A stretch of DNA of 64,000 bases from Macrothele yani. Its lineage: Eukaryota > Arthropoda > Arachnida > Araneae > Macrothelidae. Under the pieces are notes generated by a model. That model worked only from the letters and a program-made list of their open reading frames with translations. It was not told where the DNA came from and did no database searches. This document shows, piece by piece, positions 11,401-22,959 of this stretch (the first letter of the stretch is position 1; each line of letters begins with the position of its first letter). The translations under genes and the position numbers were made by a program. The stretch spans positions 141,394,541 to 141,458,540 of the forward strand of contig CM077012.1 in assembly GCA_039090855.1 (NCBI GenBank). The letters are read 5' to 3'.

Positions 11401-11625
11401 GCCTTGGCCAGGTACATTCCAGCTGCCGGAGACTGAGGGCCAAGATTTAAGTTGTGGAATCATTTTGGAGGGGTTTGGCCATAACTCACCACGCTGGCCA
11501 AGCGGGTTGTTGAGTGTGGGATAGCATTTCCTCTGATCCCGATGGTATAGTTATACCACTATGGGCGGTCGTCAGAGCCCCTTTAGTGGGAACAGGATGC
11601 ACCACGAGAAGGCGGGGTTGACATT
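8480..11625 (-). mobile_element. RTE-type LINE retrotransposon, near full length
   Basis: The element lies on the minus strand. Its 3' end carries an (ATG)n-type repeat (plus-strand ATCATC at 8480-8497), typical of RTE elements, which end in short repeats rather than poly-A. It continues through the reverse transcriptase and endonuclease to a 5' leader near 11625. About 3.1 kb is the usual size of RTE LINEs. A second, shorter copy sits at 29164-32546. The only clear lesion is one frameshift between the endonuclease and reverse transcriptase. Confidence 0.85.
8501..11463 (-). pseudogene. RTE endonuclease-reverse transcriptase, one frameshift
   Basis: This protein nicks the target and copies LINE RNA into it. 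The N-terminal part (11463 to about 10850) is an APE-type endonuclease with ATYNGRSIS, IVGLSEVRRKGED, YAPTTS and MGDFNAKIG. The frame then slips in two A-rich runs near 10830-10850 and resumes with GNTLVEFAEAEGF. The long frame (10777-8501, 758 codons) carries SDHRLVRCKM, completing the endonuclease. The reverse transcriptase follows, with GNYRPISLLSVVYKIFTKVL, AFIDYEKAFDSV, GVRQGDTISPKLF and the active-site LRFADDVVIF near residue 505. The C-terminal GAETWTLTKRDIQRLQTTQR region ends in QQWIDNG. It is very close to an intact protein and so probably a young copy. Confidence 0.88.
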
Positions 11626-11864
11626 TGTCAATATATATATTACATATTAATAAATTTCGTATAACTGGAAGTGAAAAAAATTTACTATGCATATGTGGCA
11701 GCAATTAATAATCAGTAAATTATAAAAATCATAAATTTTTAATAGCATCATTATTTAGTGAAAAAATAATCAACAGTGTGTCAGATAACCTCTATTTATC
11801 TTTTGCAATGAGACGTCATGCTGCTAACAAAGCTATTTTGGAATTAAACAGGCAGTAAATCCCG
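11626..11864. other. AT-rich spacer
   Basis: AT dinucleotide-rich sequence beside the LINE 5' end; nothing else seen. Confidence 0.5.
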
Positions 11865-12320
11865 TTTCTCTAATGGGGCCATTTTTAGCTCACTGCACAC
11901 TCTTGGAGTTAGATGGTGAATTGAAAATACCCTTCCTACAGCGTCTCAAGCATATTCAGTTGGGTTAAGGTCAGATAACCTGGTTGGCCTCTCCAGAAGC
12001 CCTCACGTAAAGTTCTAAGATCTCATCGCTGTATCATTCGGCACTTTCTATTTAATCCTCGAATACCTGAGGACATATGCGTCCATTCATCATATACGCA
12101 CACATGATGTCAGCCCAAACTAGAATTTTGCCACTGCTAAAACAGTGGATTTCCTATATATTGGAGGAACGCTAACGTACCTGACGTTATCTCCAGATGT
12201 ATCGCCATCGAAACTCGCTGTTCAAATTGTGTCTTGACTCGACTGATAATAGAACTTGACACCATTCGCCATTGTCCAGGCTCAAGCAATTCTTGCTTCA
12301 TGTCAAAACGAGCTATATTG
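11865..12320 (-). pseudogene. Tc1-like transposase fragment
   Basis: Minus-strand translation in several frames gives VLLSVESRHNLNSEFRWRYI (first catalytic region, consensus SDES changed to SVES), then DIMCAYMMNGRICPQVF, then SDLNPTEYAWDAVGRVF, the final Glu region. Many frameshifts are present. No inverted terminal repeats were found, so this is a relic of the DDE domain. Confidence 0.65.
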
Positions 12321-12780
12321 TAACATGAAATGCATATTGGCGTTTCTCGTTATGAGGGCTTACCTCCTTAACCTTTGTTATACTGTAGGTACATAGTAAA
12401 ATGGTATAGCCTGTGACTGCTGAAAAGTCCAAAGGGAGTTGGCGCCTCACTATCACCGAATGCTTTCTGTTGCTACGGTTAATCATTGGTCGTCTTTAAC
12501 TGTTGCCTCCAGTTTTCATTTGTATCACATTCTTGTCTCCTGGAAATGCTTCGAATCCCGAAAAGACAATTTTCGGAGCATTGAAAAGCTTGGCTACCTC
12601 CACATGTGGCTGGCTCATGCTCATCCTTTCTACGAGGCTTATTCTTTCAAATTCTTCTAAACAATATCCCATCGCTTTTTGGTTTAAACTTCTTAACTCT
12701 TGCAACGTAGTACGCTAGATGGCGTAGATTACGTACTACTGCGGTGACGTATGAGTCAAATCGCCAATGTTGCTGCGATA
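12321..12780. other. Unassigned DNA
   Basis: No convincing gene or repeat. Confidence 0.4.
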
Positions 12781-12786
12781 AGCCTG

Positions 12787-12860
12787 CCGGCGTAGTTCAA
12801 TTGGGAGAACAGCCTCTCTGGAGTAGAAAGACGTGGTTTCTAATTTCACCACCGACAAAA
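12787..12860 (+). tRNA. tRNA-like relic
   Basis: GCCGGCGTAGTTCAATTGG resembles an acceptor arm plus A box. A decayed B box follows (GGTTTCTAATTTC), then a 3' side CACCGAC that pairs with the 5' arm apart from two C-A mismatches. The D stem GTTC/GAAC is intact. The changes look like C-to-T or G-to-A decay. It is a tRNA pseudogene or the head of a SINE; the would-be anticodon is unclear. Confidence 0.45.
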
Positions 12861-12864
12861 TGTT

Positions 12865-15200
12865 ATATGTTACACTCTATGTTGGCGTTTCATAAGTGAT
12901 GTTGTTCCTATATGCTTTGTTCTGCAATATTTCTTAGTGTTATATCAATTGCAAACTTATGGATCGTTTAGTCGAGATGACGATATGCCTTGGTTTCTAG
13001 CTTCGATTGTCGTTGCCTGTTATGTGCAAAAATGGAGCCATTTTCATATCCCACAGTGATATGAACACTTACCGGTGTGCAGAGAACTCTGATGACTTCT
13101 TGGGGGTGCAATTGTTTTGCCATACTAGCTCGCAGTGATAAATTACCTTGAAGCAGAATGAATTAGGAGCACAGGAAAACACTTTGTACCTGCCTTATAT
13201 GCCGTAGAATGTGTACGTGATGCTCTTGAAGAATTTGTTTTTAATTGGAAGAATGCGTATACCTTCTCTTTAATCAGATGAATAATCCCTTGGCATGAGT
13301 TTTTTCTTCTCCAAATTTTATAGCCTTTTCCTGAGTTTGAATCGAATGTTGTACCTCCCTTTGTATTTTGATGCTATGCATCTTTCCCGACACTAGTAAA
13401 GTAAATCTCAAATAAAAAAATTCGATGTAATGAAAATGGGTAACGGAAGTTGTTAAAACCATTGTTGAAATCTGATCGTGCCGCATGCTGTCCCATGAAG
13501 TGACGTAACAGTAGTTAATTTCATTATTCCTCACCAATATGTTTTACTAAACTATCGCCAAACATTATTTCATCACGTTTTACATAAATGTAACAATATT
13601 TCGTTGAAATCTGCGTAAATTACGAGTACCCCATGCTAAATGTGATAAAAAAGCAATTGCAAAAACCTATTTTGATGCTATACATTTTACACGACAGTAG
13701 TAAAGTATGCGTCGTAGCGAAATTTGGTTCTTCCTCCCGTAAGGGGATTTACCTGCTATTGACGAGAGCTTTAAAATGATGTACAACACGATCGGTGTAA
13801 CCTGTAGATATCCTAGACCAAAAGTTACCAATCCCACTCACTAACACACATGCCATTCAGCTTTTCTATCTTGAGGTCATATTTTAGCTTTCTCATGCGC
13901 TGATGAACTTTCGTAGCTAAATCACATGTCATCGGTGTGTTACACGGCACTAGCAGTGTTCCTGCCGAGTCTGCCGGTAACGGTGCTTGAGACCTGAAGT
14001 ACAATTTAGTTGGCCGCGGCACCAGGTGAGAATCTCAGGTGCACTGCTGCAGTCAAAGATTCACACCGGAACATAAAAAATGAAAAGTTGAAGAATGGCC
14101 CGAAGCATAAGGCTTGGGTGAATCCACCTTGTGAACAAAATAACAACAACAAATAAAAAATAAAATAAAATAAAAAAAATGATACTTTGGGATCAGAGTT
14201 GTGATGAGGTTCACCCGCAATCACCAATTCGTGACTGAGTGTAGTGGTCCGGATCTTACTCCGGTACATTCAATCCCCAACCAGCCAGTACAACACTCAC
14301 TTTCGCAAATAACACATGATTCTCAAATACACAACACAACATTTAATAACGTTCTGCGAGATTTAAACAGATACGGAGCTCTCTAGGCGCATAGACAATT
14401 GCCCCTCATATGTGGGCAGCATACGGTGTCACACTTTACTGTCGGAAGACGCAGCCGACTGAGTCTCCATCGGACTATCTGAACAAGAGATACTACTCGT
14501 TTACACACTAAATAGAGCTGCAGGTGATATTCATATACAATTGCTTAGAGAATGAAAAAAAAATTATATGCAAACGATCACATTAAAAATACTCGCGACA
14601 CAAAATACACAAGCACGTTAATTAGCGGTATAAGATTATAGGTGCGAAATACTGCCAAAGTTAATTAACTAAATCTAATAAGCATGCCCATGCAGATCCC
14701 TTCCCCGCTCGCTTTGGCCCTGAACCAAAGTTAAAAGAAACTGTCCCGCCCAGCGGAATTTGTGGCCACACCCTCTCCCTTATTAATGTAAAAAATAATC
14801 AGGAATGGGCCCTGTAAGAAATTGAAATCCGTATGTGCAGGTATTTCCTCTGAGGTTCAGTCACTCAGCATTACTGCATCTATGTCCATGCAGCTTTGGG
14901 TGTCGGGATGGCACAAGTTCGCAGATGTGCGAAGAAAGAAAAAGGAAATATTCATCTACTTACAGTTTCGTGACTTTGCTGTGCAAATCCAGTGTGCATC
15001 ACATAATATCACACGACAAAAAAAAAAACACGCACACACACACACAGACACTTGCGCCATGTGGCAGCACCGATGATTCAACACTTCACTTTGACGCTTG
15101 ATGTAAATGAAGCACACAATTAAAATGGTGATATCACGTCGCAGTTTGTTGCGCTGATGCGAGTATACACGGATCCACTCTTGTGAAGATTTAAAGGTAG
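12865..15200. other. Unassigned DNA
   Basis: No known protein recognised. A short imperfect duplication occurs (TTTTGATGCTATGCAT near 13362 and TTTTGATGCTATACAT near 13672, each followed by CGACA...AGTAAAGTA). AAATA/AACA-rich sequence lies at about 14141-14180 and a CA microsatellite at about 15028-15047. A 65-codon minus-strand frame at 13825-14022 has no family features. Confidence 0.45.
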
Positions 15201-16568
15201 CCGTTAAACAAAATAGCCTCTCTCACATCTGCTGTTGCAGTTTCCGAGACTGATTTTCTGTGTTCCTGGGAAATGATTTTTGTTGTCGTGAAGAAATAAT
15301 TTTGACCATCAACTGCTTGGAGAGTGGAACCCATTCAATTCCGCTGCTGCTATAGTAGATTCCGTCCGTCGCTACCTTCCGTCCTTTTTGACCGTTCATT
15401 CCCAATTCAGTCAGTTCCTTTCCGTTAGCAAACCATCTACCCTGCCTGAGTACGCAGTTCAAACATGCCTCTCGCAGGTTTTGTTTCCATTTTTTATCGA
15501 GTTGCGACCACCAGCCCTGAGATTAATTTTCTCGGCCGAGCGAAATCAGACGTGCTTTTACCTTAAGCGTATATCAGCAACTCAACATTTCACCTGTATA
15601 TTTGTTAGGTATCGAAGCCACCGCTCTTACGCTCATATTTTTCTTTCGCCATGTTTTTATCCCGTCGCACTTACACGTAGTGGCTTCGCTGCTTACGTGA
15701 CCACACACACGCACACATGGGGCCTCGCTTCGCCCCGTAAGACGAGCGCGTCTCTTCACTTCCTCCACAGTAGGGGATGAATGGGGGTGACGATTCCACA
15801 CTGCAGTGGTTGGCATCCGAACCCGACTTTGCTTGGCTTCGCTTCTCATTGGAATGACCACTGTCCACTCGCAGACTTCTTAATTCCCCATGTAACTTGG
15901 CTTTCATTAGGCCAAACAGTCGCTGATTTCCATTACGCTCCAGCCTAGAAATTTCTGCGTTATCACGCGGATTTAGGCATTCTGCTGTCTTTATGGCAAA
16001 CTGGCATCTCCAGCTGCCTCGAGTTGTCCCCATTTCTTACCAAATGCGGGGAGGTTTGCTGCTTCATTTTTCCCAATTCATTTTTTTGCAGATCCAAGGC
16101 ATCCAGCCTTTCACATCGGAGAGCATACAGACAACTGACTTTCTTCCTTATGTTCATGCCAAGTGCGAACTCTTATTTTTCTGCACGGACCACACAGAGA
16201 GCAATTGTTCTCGAAAATGCCCCAAACAATCGACGAATTTACGATTATTCGCTAAACATTTTGTCCCCATCTTCATTCATTTACTCAAGTGGACCCCTCT
16301 TCGAAAGGTACCACTTTCCCTTTCGGTGTTGCTTAGGCTCACGTCAGCTGCGCCCTGATATTTATGACCTAACAGAGCTATTCTGAGACCACCCAGCCAG
16401 AGAGAGAATTCTTCGCCTCTTTTCTTTCCAAACCCCCAGATAAAACTTTATCTGCTGTTTACACTTTTACACTCCAATCAAGCCTCGAACATAATTAATA
16501 CTTAATTAATTTCACACATCAACCACGCCCATTAATTACTAAATTAATGGCGGGGGTGGGTCGTAACA
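15200..16568 (-). repeat. Possible LTR, minus strand; far end unknown
   Basis: On the minus strand this stretch begins TGTTACGACC at 16568, immediately after a polypurine tract, the way a 3' LTR starts. Where it ends is not clear. TGTTA sequences suitable as the other end occur at about 15604 and 13940, giving very different lengths. Several overlapping open frames of up to 120 codons (for example minus 15671-16033) match nothing I know. Confidence 0.3.
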
Positions 16569-16690
16569 TCGGCCCCTCCTCAAGAAATCCAGAAGTCCTC
16601 TTCTGGGCCTATCGCTTTGCTCTTATCAATTTCCAGAGCAACCATTGAGTGCTACCTTTTCCCACAGGTAGAAACAATTCAAAATGGCAA
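16569..16690 (-). pseudogene. Possible C-terminal end of an LTR-element pol, with polypurine tract
   Basis: On the minus strand one frame reads ALEIDKSKAIGPEEDFWIS and then a stop. This is followed at once by the purine-rich TGAGGAGGGGCCGA (16569-16582) and the TGTTACG start of a presumed LTR. The order coding end, polypurine tract, LTR is that of Ty3/gypsy-type elements. No integrase or reverse transcriptase remains upstream, so only the tip of such an element would be present. Confidence 0.35.
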
Positions 16691-17960
16691 AAATATTGCG
16701 TTTCTTGCCTTCAAGAGCATTGGAGCGACTTCCTAATTATCCCGCAATTTTGTTAATTAATTTTAGAGAACATCCGAAAGAAAAAACAACGTAAATGAGA
16801 AATAAATAAAAAAAAACTGAACTGTAAAAGAACATGTGAGCCTGCCGAACTGTAATTCCTAGCTGCCTCATACCATACGCGACATGGCGGACAAATTTTA
16901 GAGTTTTCTTCAGGTTTTAGGAGGGGGGGGTGTCCACTGTAACAGTGTCAGGGTCGTTTCCTAAGTCCTTCTGAATCTGAATAATATATAATAATAATAA
17001 TAATAATGTTTTATAAAACTAAACAGCCAAAAATACTTACTATTGCCGCCGCTATGATTTAGTAAATATTTAATTAATGACTCACATATATTTTTTCATT
17101 AGTTTTACGACAACAGCATTCATTAATCCACATACCTAAGTACCGCTCAATGTCAGGAATTTGGAAATCTTATTGTTTATTGCTATGATTCAATTCCACT
17201 TAATATGTACAAGACTATGGCTCGGTGACGCGAATAAATGCAATGTGTTGTACGTAAATAATTATATACTCTCGAATCACTAGTTTTATTTCACCCCCAC
17301 GAAGATCTTGGCATGCGAAAGACGCATAGCGTAAATTATCTACAAAGAGTACCTCTCGATGTTTTCTTAAATTCTTCCGCCCTTTCGTTTATAGTTTTCT
17401 TTTTATTCAGTCATGCTGACTCCCTCCCTTTCTAACTTTTAGTGTGTTAGTGTGCGGATTACATATTTTCAGCCACGTATTTCCTTCACAATCCCGGTGG
17501 TATACTTTCAACGTGACCATTACTTGTGACAATGTATACGGTTCGCTGACACAAGTTATTAAATAAAAAAAAAAGAGAAAGAAAAAGCCTTCACGCATGG
17601 TATGCGTTACAATCGATGACCCCTTCTGCCATCTTCCCACTGCGCCTTCTGAACTTCTTATCCAGTCCTTAAAGACTCATGAGAAGATGCTACCGTTGGC
17701 TCTGCCGCTGCAGCGACTTGGCAGGGGTGCAAACCGTCACCCGGCGTCTACTCGGAGAGGACTTACCCCACGTGACTCCTGGCTCTTCGATGATGCGGCA
17801 GCTCTGTGTTGATCACGTGCTATCGTTCCCATGGTAACCATTAGGACAACAACTAGACAAAAAGATTTAAGGTGGGTCCATGAATTTCAGTTGTGACAAC
17901 GTGCTGGCGACATGCTGACTTCCTTTACTGCCCTCTTAAAAACGTTTATCTTCATTCTAT
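16691..17960. other. Unassigned DNA with microsatellite
   Basis: An AAT/ATA repeat lies at about 16981-17008 and a G run at 16922-16930. No gene seen. Confidence 0.5.
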
Positions 17961-17968
17961 TTTTTCAG

Positions 17969-18093
17969 ATGTTGGGAGCAATAAATCTCTCGTCTGTGTC
18001 ATAGACCATGCAAATGGCAATGTCGAAGGGTATTAATGTTCTTACACCACTGGAATTTCTCGCTCCTCTTGCTAGGGGTTCAGGAATCAACGA
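17969..18093 (+). CDS. Possible host exon (weak)
   Basis: A T-rich tract ending in TTTTTTCAG at about 17960-17968 looks like a splice acceptor, and GAG|GTAAGTA at 18091-18100 looks like a strong donor. Between them ACCATGC at 18005-18011 gives a start with 29 codons, beginning MQMAMSKGINVLTPLEFLAP, open to the donor. The frame upstream of the ATG is closed by a stop, so this would be a first coding exon with 5' UTR. I recognise no protein family and no partner exon. A chance match is quite possible. Confidence 0.22.
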
Positions 18094-18099
18094 GGTAAG

Positions 18100-19340
18100 T
18101 AATCAACAGTTTTTCGCGCCGCCAGTGCAAAATGTCGGAATCTTTACTTTCAGATTTCTTCGACTAAATTATTCTGTTTTGTGCATTATCTTCTGATGTG
18201 TGACGACATCGCATCATAAATAACAAACCGCCTTGAATATTAGTTTGGTACTATATGTGCAAACTGTGCCCAACGATATCAGTGGTGACCTCCACAACGT
18301 GTACTTCGTTTGGCATATTTACAAGAACCATGCAATGAAAAACATCTTGAAATAATATATCTGAAATTTTGAAAATTTATTTATCAAAATTTCACACATA
18401 TGTAAAACTTTTAGTATAATTTTTCTAGCGTTGCACAAATTGTGAAGGTTGAAAGATATGGTACTAGGTATCAGCATCTTCAACGGGAAAAAAGTTTTTT
18501 TTTCTTTAGTTCAATTAAAATCGGAAATCATCCACTATGCTTGAATACTTCAACGGCAGATAAATTCACTCATAATCAGATTTTTTGTTTTTATTTGCTT
18601 AAACTTGATTTTGGAAAAATAATTTTGCCTCAAGGAAATATAATATTTTCAACATTCCACAAGTTGCGCTATATAACGTTTTTTAAATTATGTTGACATT
18701 TCAAGTTCATTTCTGTCGGTCTGTAGAATTTGTTCAGCTTTCTCTTGAACAACGTAAGGAATATAGCTTCTGTTAAGAAAATTATTCCACCATGATTCTG
18801 TAGGTTTCCCTTACTACAAATTGTAGCAGTGTTGACCAAATAGAAAATGAAAAATGCCATGTTTTAAAAGGTCACTTAAAATACAGTGATATGATTGATA
18901 TATGCCATTGATCACGTCGTTATCTTCACCATGACTTACGATCAGTCTTAGTTCAGACAACTACATCTGACGAGATATGAGAAAGAAAATCCGGAAAAAT
19001 CACAAGAAAACTTTAAATTGTCCTTTCATAGAGTTTTATTTCAATTTGAGTTCGTATACTGTGGCTCTACCTAAGGAAGCCCAATTTTCTTACCATGATC
19101 ATGAAATTAACGGATGTGTCCTTCCGCCAAGATGCTGAAGCATTACAACATACTTTTGTTGAAATTACCTATTCTAAAAGCGAGGTTTTTACCTATTCTA
19201 AAAACACGACATTCTTAATAAACGAATTCGAAACTTAAGTTTTTCACTCGACCCCAGAAGCAATCAAAATCACCATTCGTAACATTTCAGGAACTTGTTG
19301 CTTGGGAAGAATGAGAGAAAACTGCCATCATTTTCACCTA
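18100..19340. other. Unassigned DNA
   Basis: No gene recognised; AT-rich with T and A runs. Any reverse transcriptase of the Penelope-like relic downstream should lie here but is not visible. Confidence 0.4.
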
Positions 19341-19350
19341 ATATGAAACT

Positions 19351-19608
19351 ATGTGCTTTTTCTTCTTTTTCACGAACTCATATAAGTCATCGATGGCTAA
19401 GCACTGTTACGAAAAGGACCACAAATTTCTCTTTGAAGAAGCAAAACTTATTGACAAGATAGAGTCAACCACCAAACTTAATATTTTGGAAGCTTTCCAT
19501 ATATATCAGAAGTCTTCGCAACTTGTTAATGACATGGCATCCACGCCATTTCTATCAAACGCGTGGAAGCATCTAACCAAAACACGTGACTGTAAACACC
19601 ATTTATGA
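19351..19608 (+). pseudogene. Penelope-like element, C-terminal fragment
   Basis: The translation AKHCYEKDHKFLFEEAKLID, then LNILEAFHIYQKSSQLVN, ending in PFLSNAWKHL, has the form of the C-terminus that follows the GIY-YIG endonuclease in Penelope-like retroelements (AxHxxxxxH, ILEAxxI, final W). The reverse transcriptase and the GIY-YIG core are missing upstream, so this is a truncated copy. A comparable C-terminus occurs on the other strand at 34431-34860. The tail just downstream carries a hammerhead-like motif, which such elements are known to have. Confidence 0.6.
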
Positions 19609-19641
19609 TGTCATATACAATTTGAATATTTACGTGCCCTT

Positions 19642-19686
19642 CGTCCTGATGAAGCTAGGTCAATACCCAGCGAAACCAAGGTCGGC
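19642..19686 (+). ncRNA. Hammerhead-ribozyme-like motif in the Penelope tail
   Basis: The conserved boxes CTGATGA (19646-19652) and GAAA (19672-19675) are present. Between them an extra A and a stem GCTAGG/CCCAGC (one A-C mismatch) form stem II. ACC-AA-GGT forms a very short stem III, followed by C, giving a GUC cleavage triplet. GTC before and GGC after can form a 3-bp stem I. Penelope-like elements are known to encode hammerheads with tiny stem III. The extra A and the mismatch make activity doubtful. Confidence 0.5.
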
Positions 19687-19699
19687 TTGAAAAAAAGAA

Positions 19700-20840
19700 A
19701 ATCATATGCTATGCTTTGGCTCCTCTAACCACAAAGACTGTCAGTTTACTTATGAATTACGTGATCGAACTTCCCGTAAGTATCGAAGTGTTAACTCGCT
19801 AAGGATCCATTAGTGATAAGGAAGTTCTTAGTCTTTCCGCAATGCAGAAATGGCAGTTCTCAATTAAGATGGTGTCATCGGGAGAAAAAACGGTCTCTCT
19901 TCTCTCTGCCTTGCATTTCAGCACTACAGTGTGCAGCTAACCATCTCACACATGCAAACTCATGAGCGAAAAAACAACGCGCGTTGCCATATGAAAAATC
20001 TAATGCGCTGCTCGTCCAAAATCAACCGTAATCATTTCCTAATTTTCTCTAATTCACTAACCCGAAAACGCATTTAACGAGGTTTTAGGTTTCTGTTGTG
20101 GTACTGAACACTACACGTGTGCCAGCGAAATGTGAGTCAACCATTATTTAACAGAATCAGCTCTTTAAAAACTAGCACAAGATGTAAACTGAGATTTACT
20201 AAAGATTTTAGATGAAAACACAATCGTCATTTTGAGTTTGGTTTTTTAATCGGACATGCAATTCAGTATTTAATCTGAACCTGTTACCTTGTTTCTCCAG
20301 CTATCAGAGTTTTATTGTTGATTTCTTTCTTGGTCTGTTTCGTTTGCTCTGTTTTGTAAAATTCATGCTCAATCAACATTTAGCCGTTTGCTTCTTCCCT
20401 CCGAGTAATAATTTTCTCTTTCCTTGCATATATTGGTGTTGCCTACTTGGGAACAATCGCTATTACTATGCGAAGGCCTTTAAAGAATAGACTAGTGCTT
20501 CTGCTTCTAGTTTAACGAAACTCTTGAGCATCTAAGGTTACAAAAAGTCACCCGCTGCGGATTTACAGGGCGGGAACATAACCAGTGCTGTAGGACAAAC
20601 ACACTTCTCATGCCTCTTCCGAAACTCGAATTAGGACGCTTCTTGGATGATTAGCCAGCGGCCTCCATCTATTACCACTCGGCCGTTACAGTGGCATAAA
20701 CGGTAGTAACGCATTACAGGAACATTAATTCTCTTTTGGCAGTGAACCAGCAAAAGAGAAACAGTGTACTCCAGCCCAATAAAAAGTCGGTAGTACGAAT
20801 GCAAACTTCTCGTTGAGAAGAAAACATACAACCCTATATA
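19700..20840. other. Unassigned DNA
   Basis: No gene or repeat recognised. Confidence 0.45.
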
Positions 20841-20841
20841 C

Positions 20842-21690
20842 ATATTGACAAAAGTCACCGGACACACCTTCAAAAGCAAATGAACGGGTCCGCTGCGTTG
20901 TTAAGATGCGCGGTACAGCTGCAAACGGTATGAAAACAAGCCTGCAGGTGACCGCGATCATATCGTAGTGTGAGGTTGAGTGAAAATGCTGCGGCGGGAG
21001 AGAACTCACTTTGAGAAAGGAAAAATTGTTGGGTGTTCTATTAGTGGGTTGTCCATAAGAAACCCGAGCGGCCTTTAAACATACCCAAGTCATCTGTTTT
21101 GGATGTACTGAATAAGTGGAAGATACATGGGGTGCCTGAAACAGCAAAACGTACCGGCAGACCAAAGAAAATCAGTGATAGAGGGCGTCGGAGCCTCAGG
21201 AGAGTCGTTACAGCTAATCGACGGAGTACTGCACAAGACCTCAGTGTACAGGTGAGTAAAAACACTCAAACGTCGGTATGTACACGTACCATTCGCAGAG
21301 AACTTCATTCCATGGGCTACCGTGGTCGTGCGGCTACTCATAAGCCTTTCATCTCCACTCGGAATGCTACTCGTCGTTTAGCATGGTGTAAAGAACGTTT
21401 ATCGTGGACCGTAGATCAATGGAAACGGGACCTATGGACTGATGAATCCAGATACACGATCCATCAGTCTGATGGCCGTGTGTGGGTATGGCGGCAGCCA
21501 GGGTAACGCTATTTACCACAGTGTACTGTTCCTACGATCAAGTTTGGAGCTGGCAATGTACTCGTGTGGGGGTATTTTTCGTGGTATAATCCCGGTTCAT
21601 TGGTTATCGTGGACAAACCTGTTAACCGGCACTTCTACCTCGATATTCTAGACAATTATAGCCTACCAACTCTGTGGCAATACTATAAAT
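20842..21690 (+). mobile_element. Tc1-type transposon, 3' truncated
   Basis: A Tc1-like terminal sequence (CAAAAGTCACCGGACAC, close to CAAAAGTATCCGGACAC at 42878) follows a TA at about 20840. The transposase N-terminal half is readable, but its similarity stops near 21690 and no right terminal repeat was found, so the 3' third is missing. Confidence 0.65.
20984..21690 (+). pseudogene. Tc1 transposase, truncated and frameshifted
   Basis: The start (about 20984) reads MLRRERTHFEKGKIVG, the paired-like DNA-binding domain. After a frame change the frame at 21099-21506 reads DVLNKWKIHGVPETAKRTGR, a second helix-turn-helix (STAQDLSVQV), and DLWTDESRYTIHQSDGRVWV with the first catalytic Asp. Another shift near 21505-21560 leads to FGAGNVLVWGYFSWYNPG and HFYLDILDNYSLPTLWQ. 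The DN and final Glu motifs are absent because the copy ends. It is non-functional. Confidence 0.75.
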
Positions 21691-22955
21691 CCGAACCTTG
21701 GCAGGACAAAGAAGTGTTAGTTAAGTTATGTGTTTTCCGTACTTTTCGGGAAGTGGACCCACCACATATTCCCAATGCAGAGGCATGCATTTCTGACTTC
21801 TTTTTCGTGCCGAATGCTTTCAGGTTGACAAGAGAGTTAAAACAGTCCCCTAAAGAAAGAGCAAGGAATCTGTTGACGATGTGAACAAGCGAAAAAGAGT
21901 AGTCTGAAAGAAGCTCGTGAAGGGAACTGGACTCGTGCGGGGCCGAGATCCCACAGCGCGGTATTTTGCGGGGATAGAAAACATTCTGTCCGAAAATGCC
22001 GGCCAGCTATACACAAAAAGCGGCCGAGCGGTTGATGTTACCGCTAGGAAATAGGAGGGAGGAAGATACCTCTTTTCCTGGTGTTAGATTGCACGTAAGA
22101 GAAAGCCAGCAGCAGCCCGGAGTGACTGAGGTGCATGACCGGTGATGTATGCGAATCACGTTTGGACAGTCGGATGGATAAGCTGGGACGAGCAGACGAA
22201 CGGATCCTTCTATCAAGTCAGCGGCTTCGTTCCACCACGATATTGGTGCGCATAAATGCGTCCCTGATTTCATGCAGGTGAATGACGTGCACAAGAGAAA
22301 GTGGGAGATAGGGTTCGACTCCCTCTCCATTGGTTATAGTGTGCGCTCTGAAATGGGCGTGTCGTCACACAGGTGCGCTTCCAAAGCGAAAATAGATCAA
22401 ACGTGGATACCCGAGGAAAAGCTGTGTATCTGTAAGTACTGAATTTATGTATGCATGCCAGTTGTGGATGAATTGGCTCCGGTCAGCCAATGGACTTTCG
22501 TCGGCTCAGAACTGTTTAAAGCCGGACTGTATAGGCCAACAAATAATCATTGACTTTAATGATAAATTCAGCCTCAGAGCTATCCTGAAAGGGGTGAGTC
22601 TATTTGACGCCCCTCCTTTAGCATCCTCTGTATATAGACGCCTTCATATTATCTTCATGTTTTATTTTAAATTGATTAAATGTCTGTTTCTTCTGCCAGT
22701 CCTGAAGTTGTATGAATAATTAATGAGTGTCAGAATTTCTTAGTTTTGATTGACTAAATTGCAGGTTAAATTCTTTTCACCAGTACATAGATTTCAGCGA
22801 TAAAAAGAGCTCACAAGTAATTATTCTAAATTCTAATGTCTACCTTCGGGCTGTCAGCCATTGCCTGACATCTAAATTCTTGAAGTTTTATTTTTATTCG
22901 ATAATCTGGATCCCCGGGGTGTAGCAACAATATTCAACAGAACCGGTTAAGTATA
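21691..22955. other. Unassigned DNA
   Basis: No gene. One GGGTTCGACTCCC string on the plus strand at about 22312 resembles a Pol III B box, but no matching A box or cloverleaf was found. Confidence 0.4.
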
Positions 22956-22959
22956 CTTC

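Noticed and set aside
22312..22325. Isolated Pol III B-box-like GGGTTCGACTCCC
   Set aside because: No A box at a fitting distance and no cloverleaf.
22905..22920. Restriction-site-like GGATCCCCGGGG suggesting vector sequence
   Set aside because: Short chance string; neighbouring sequence is not vector-like.
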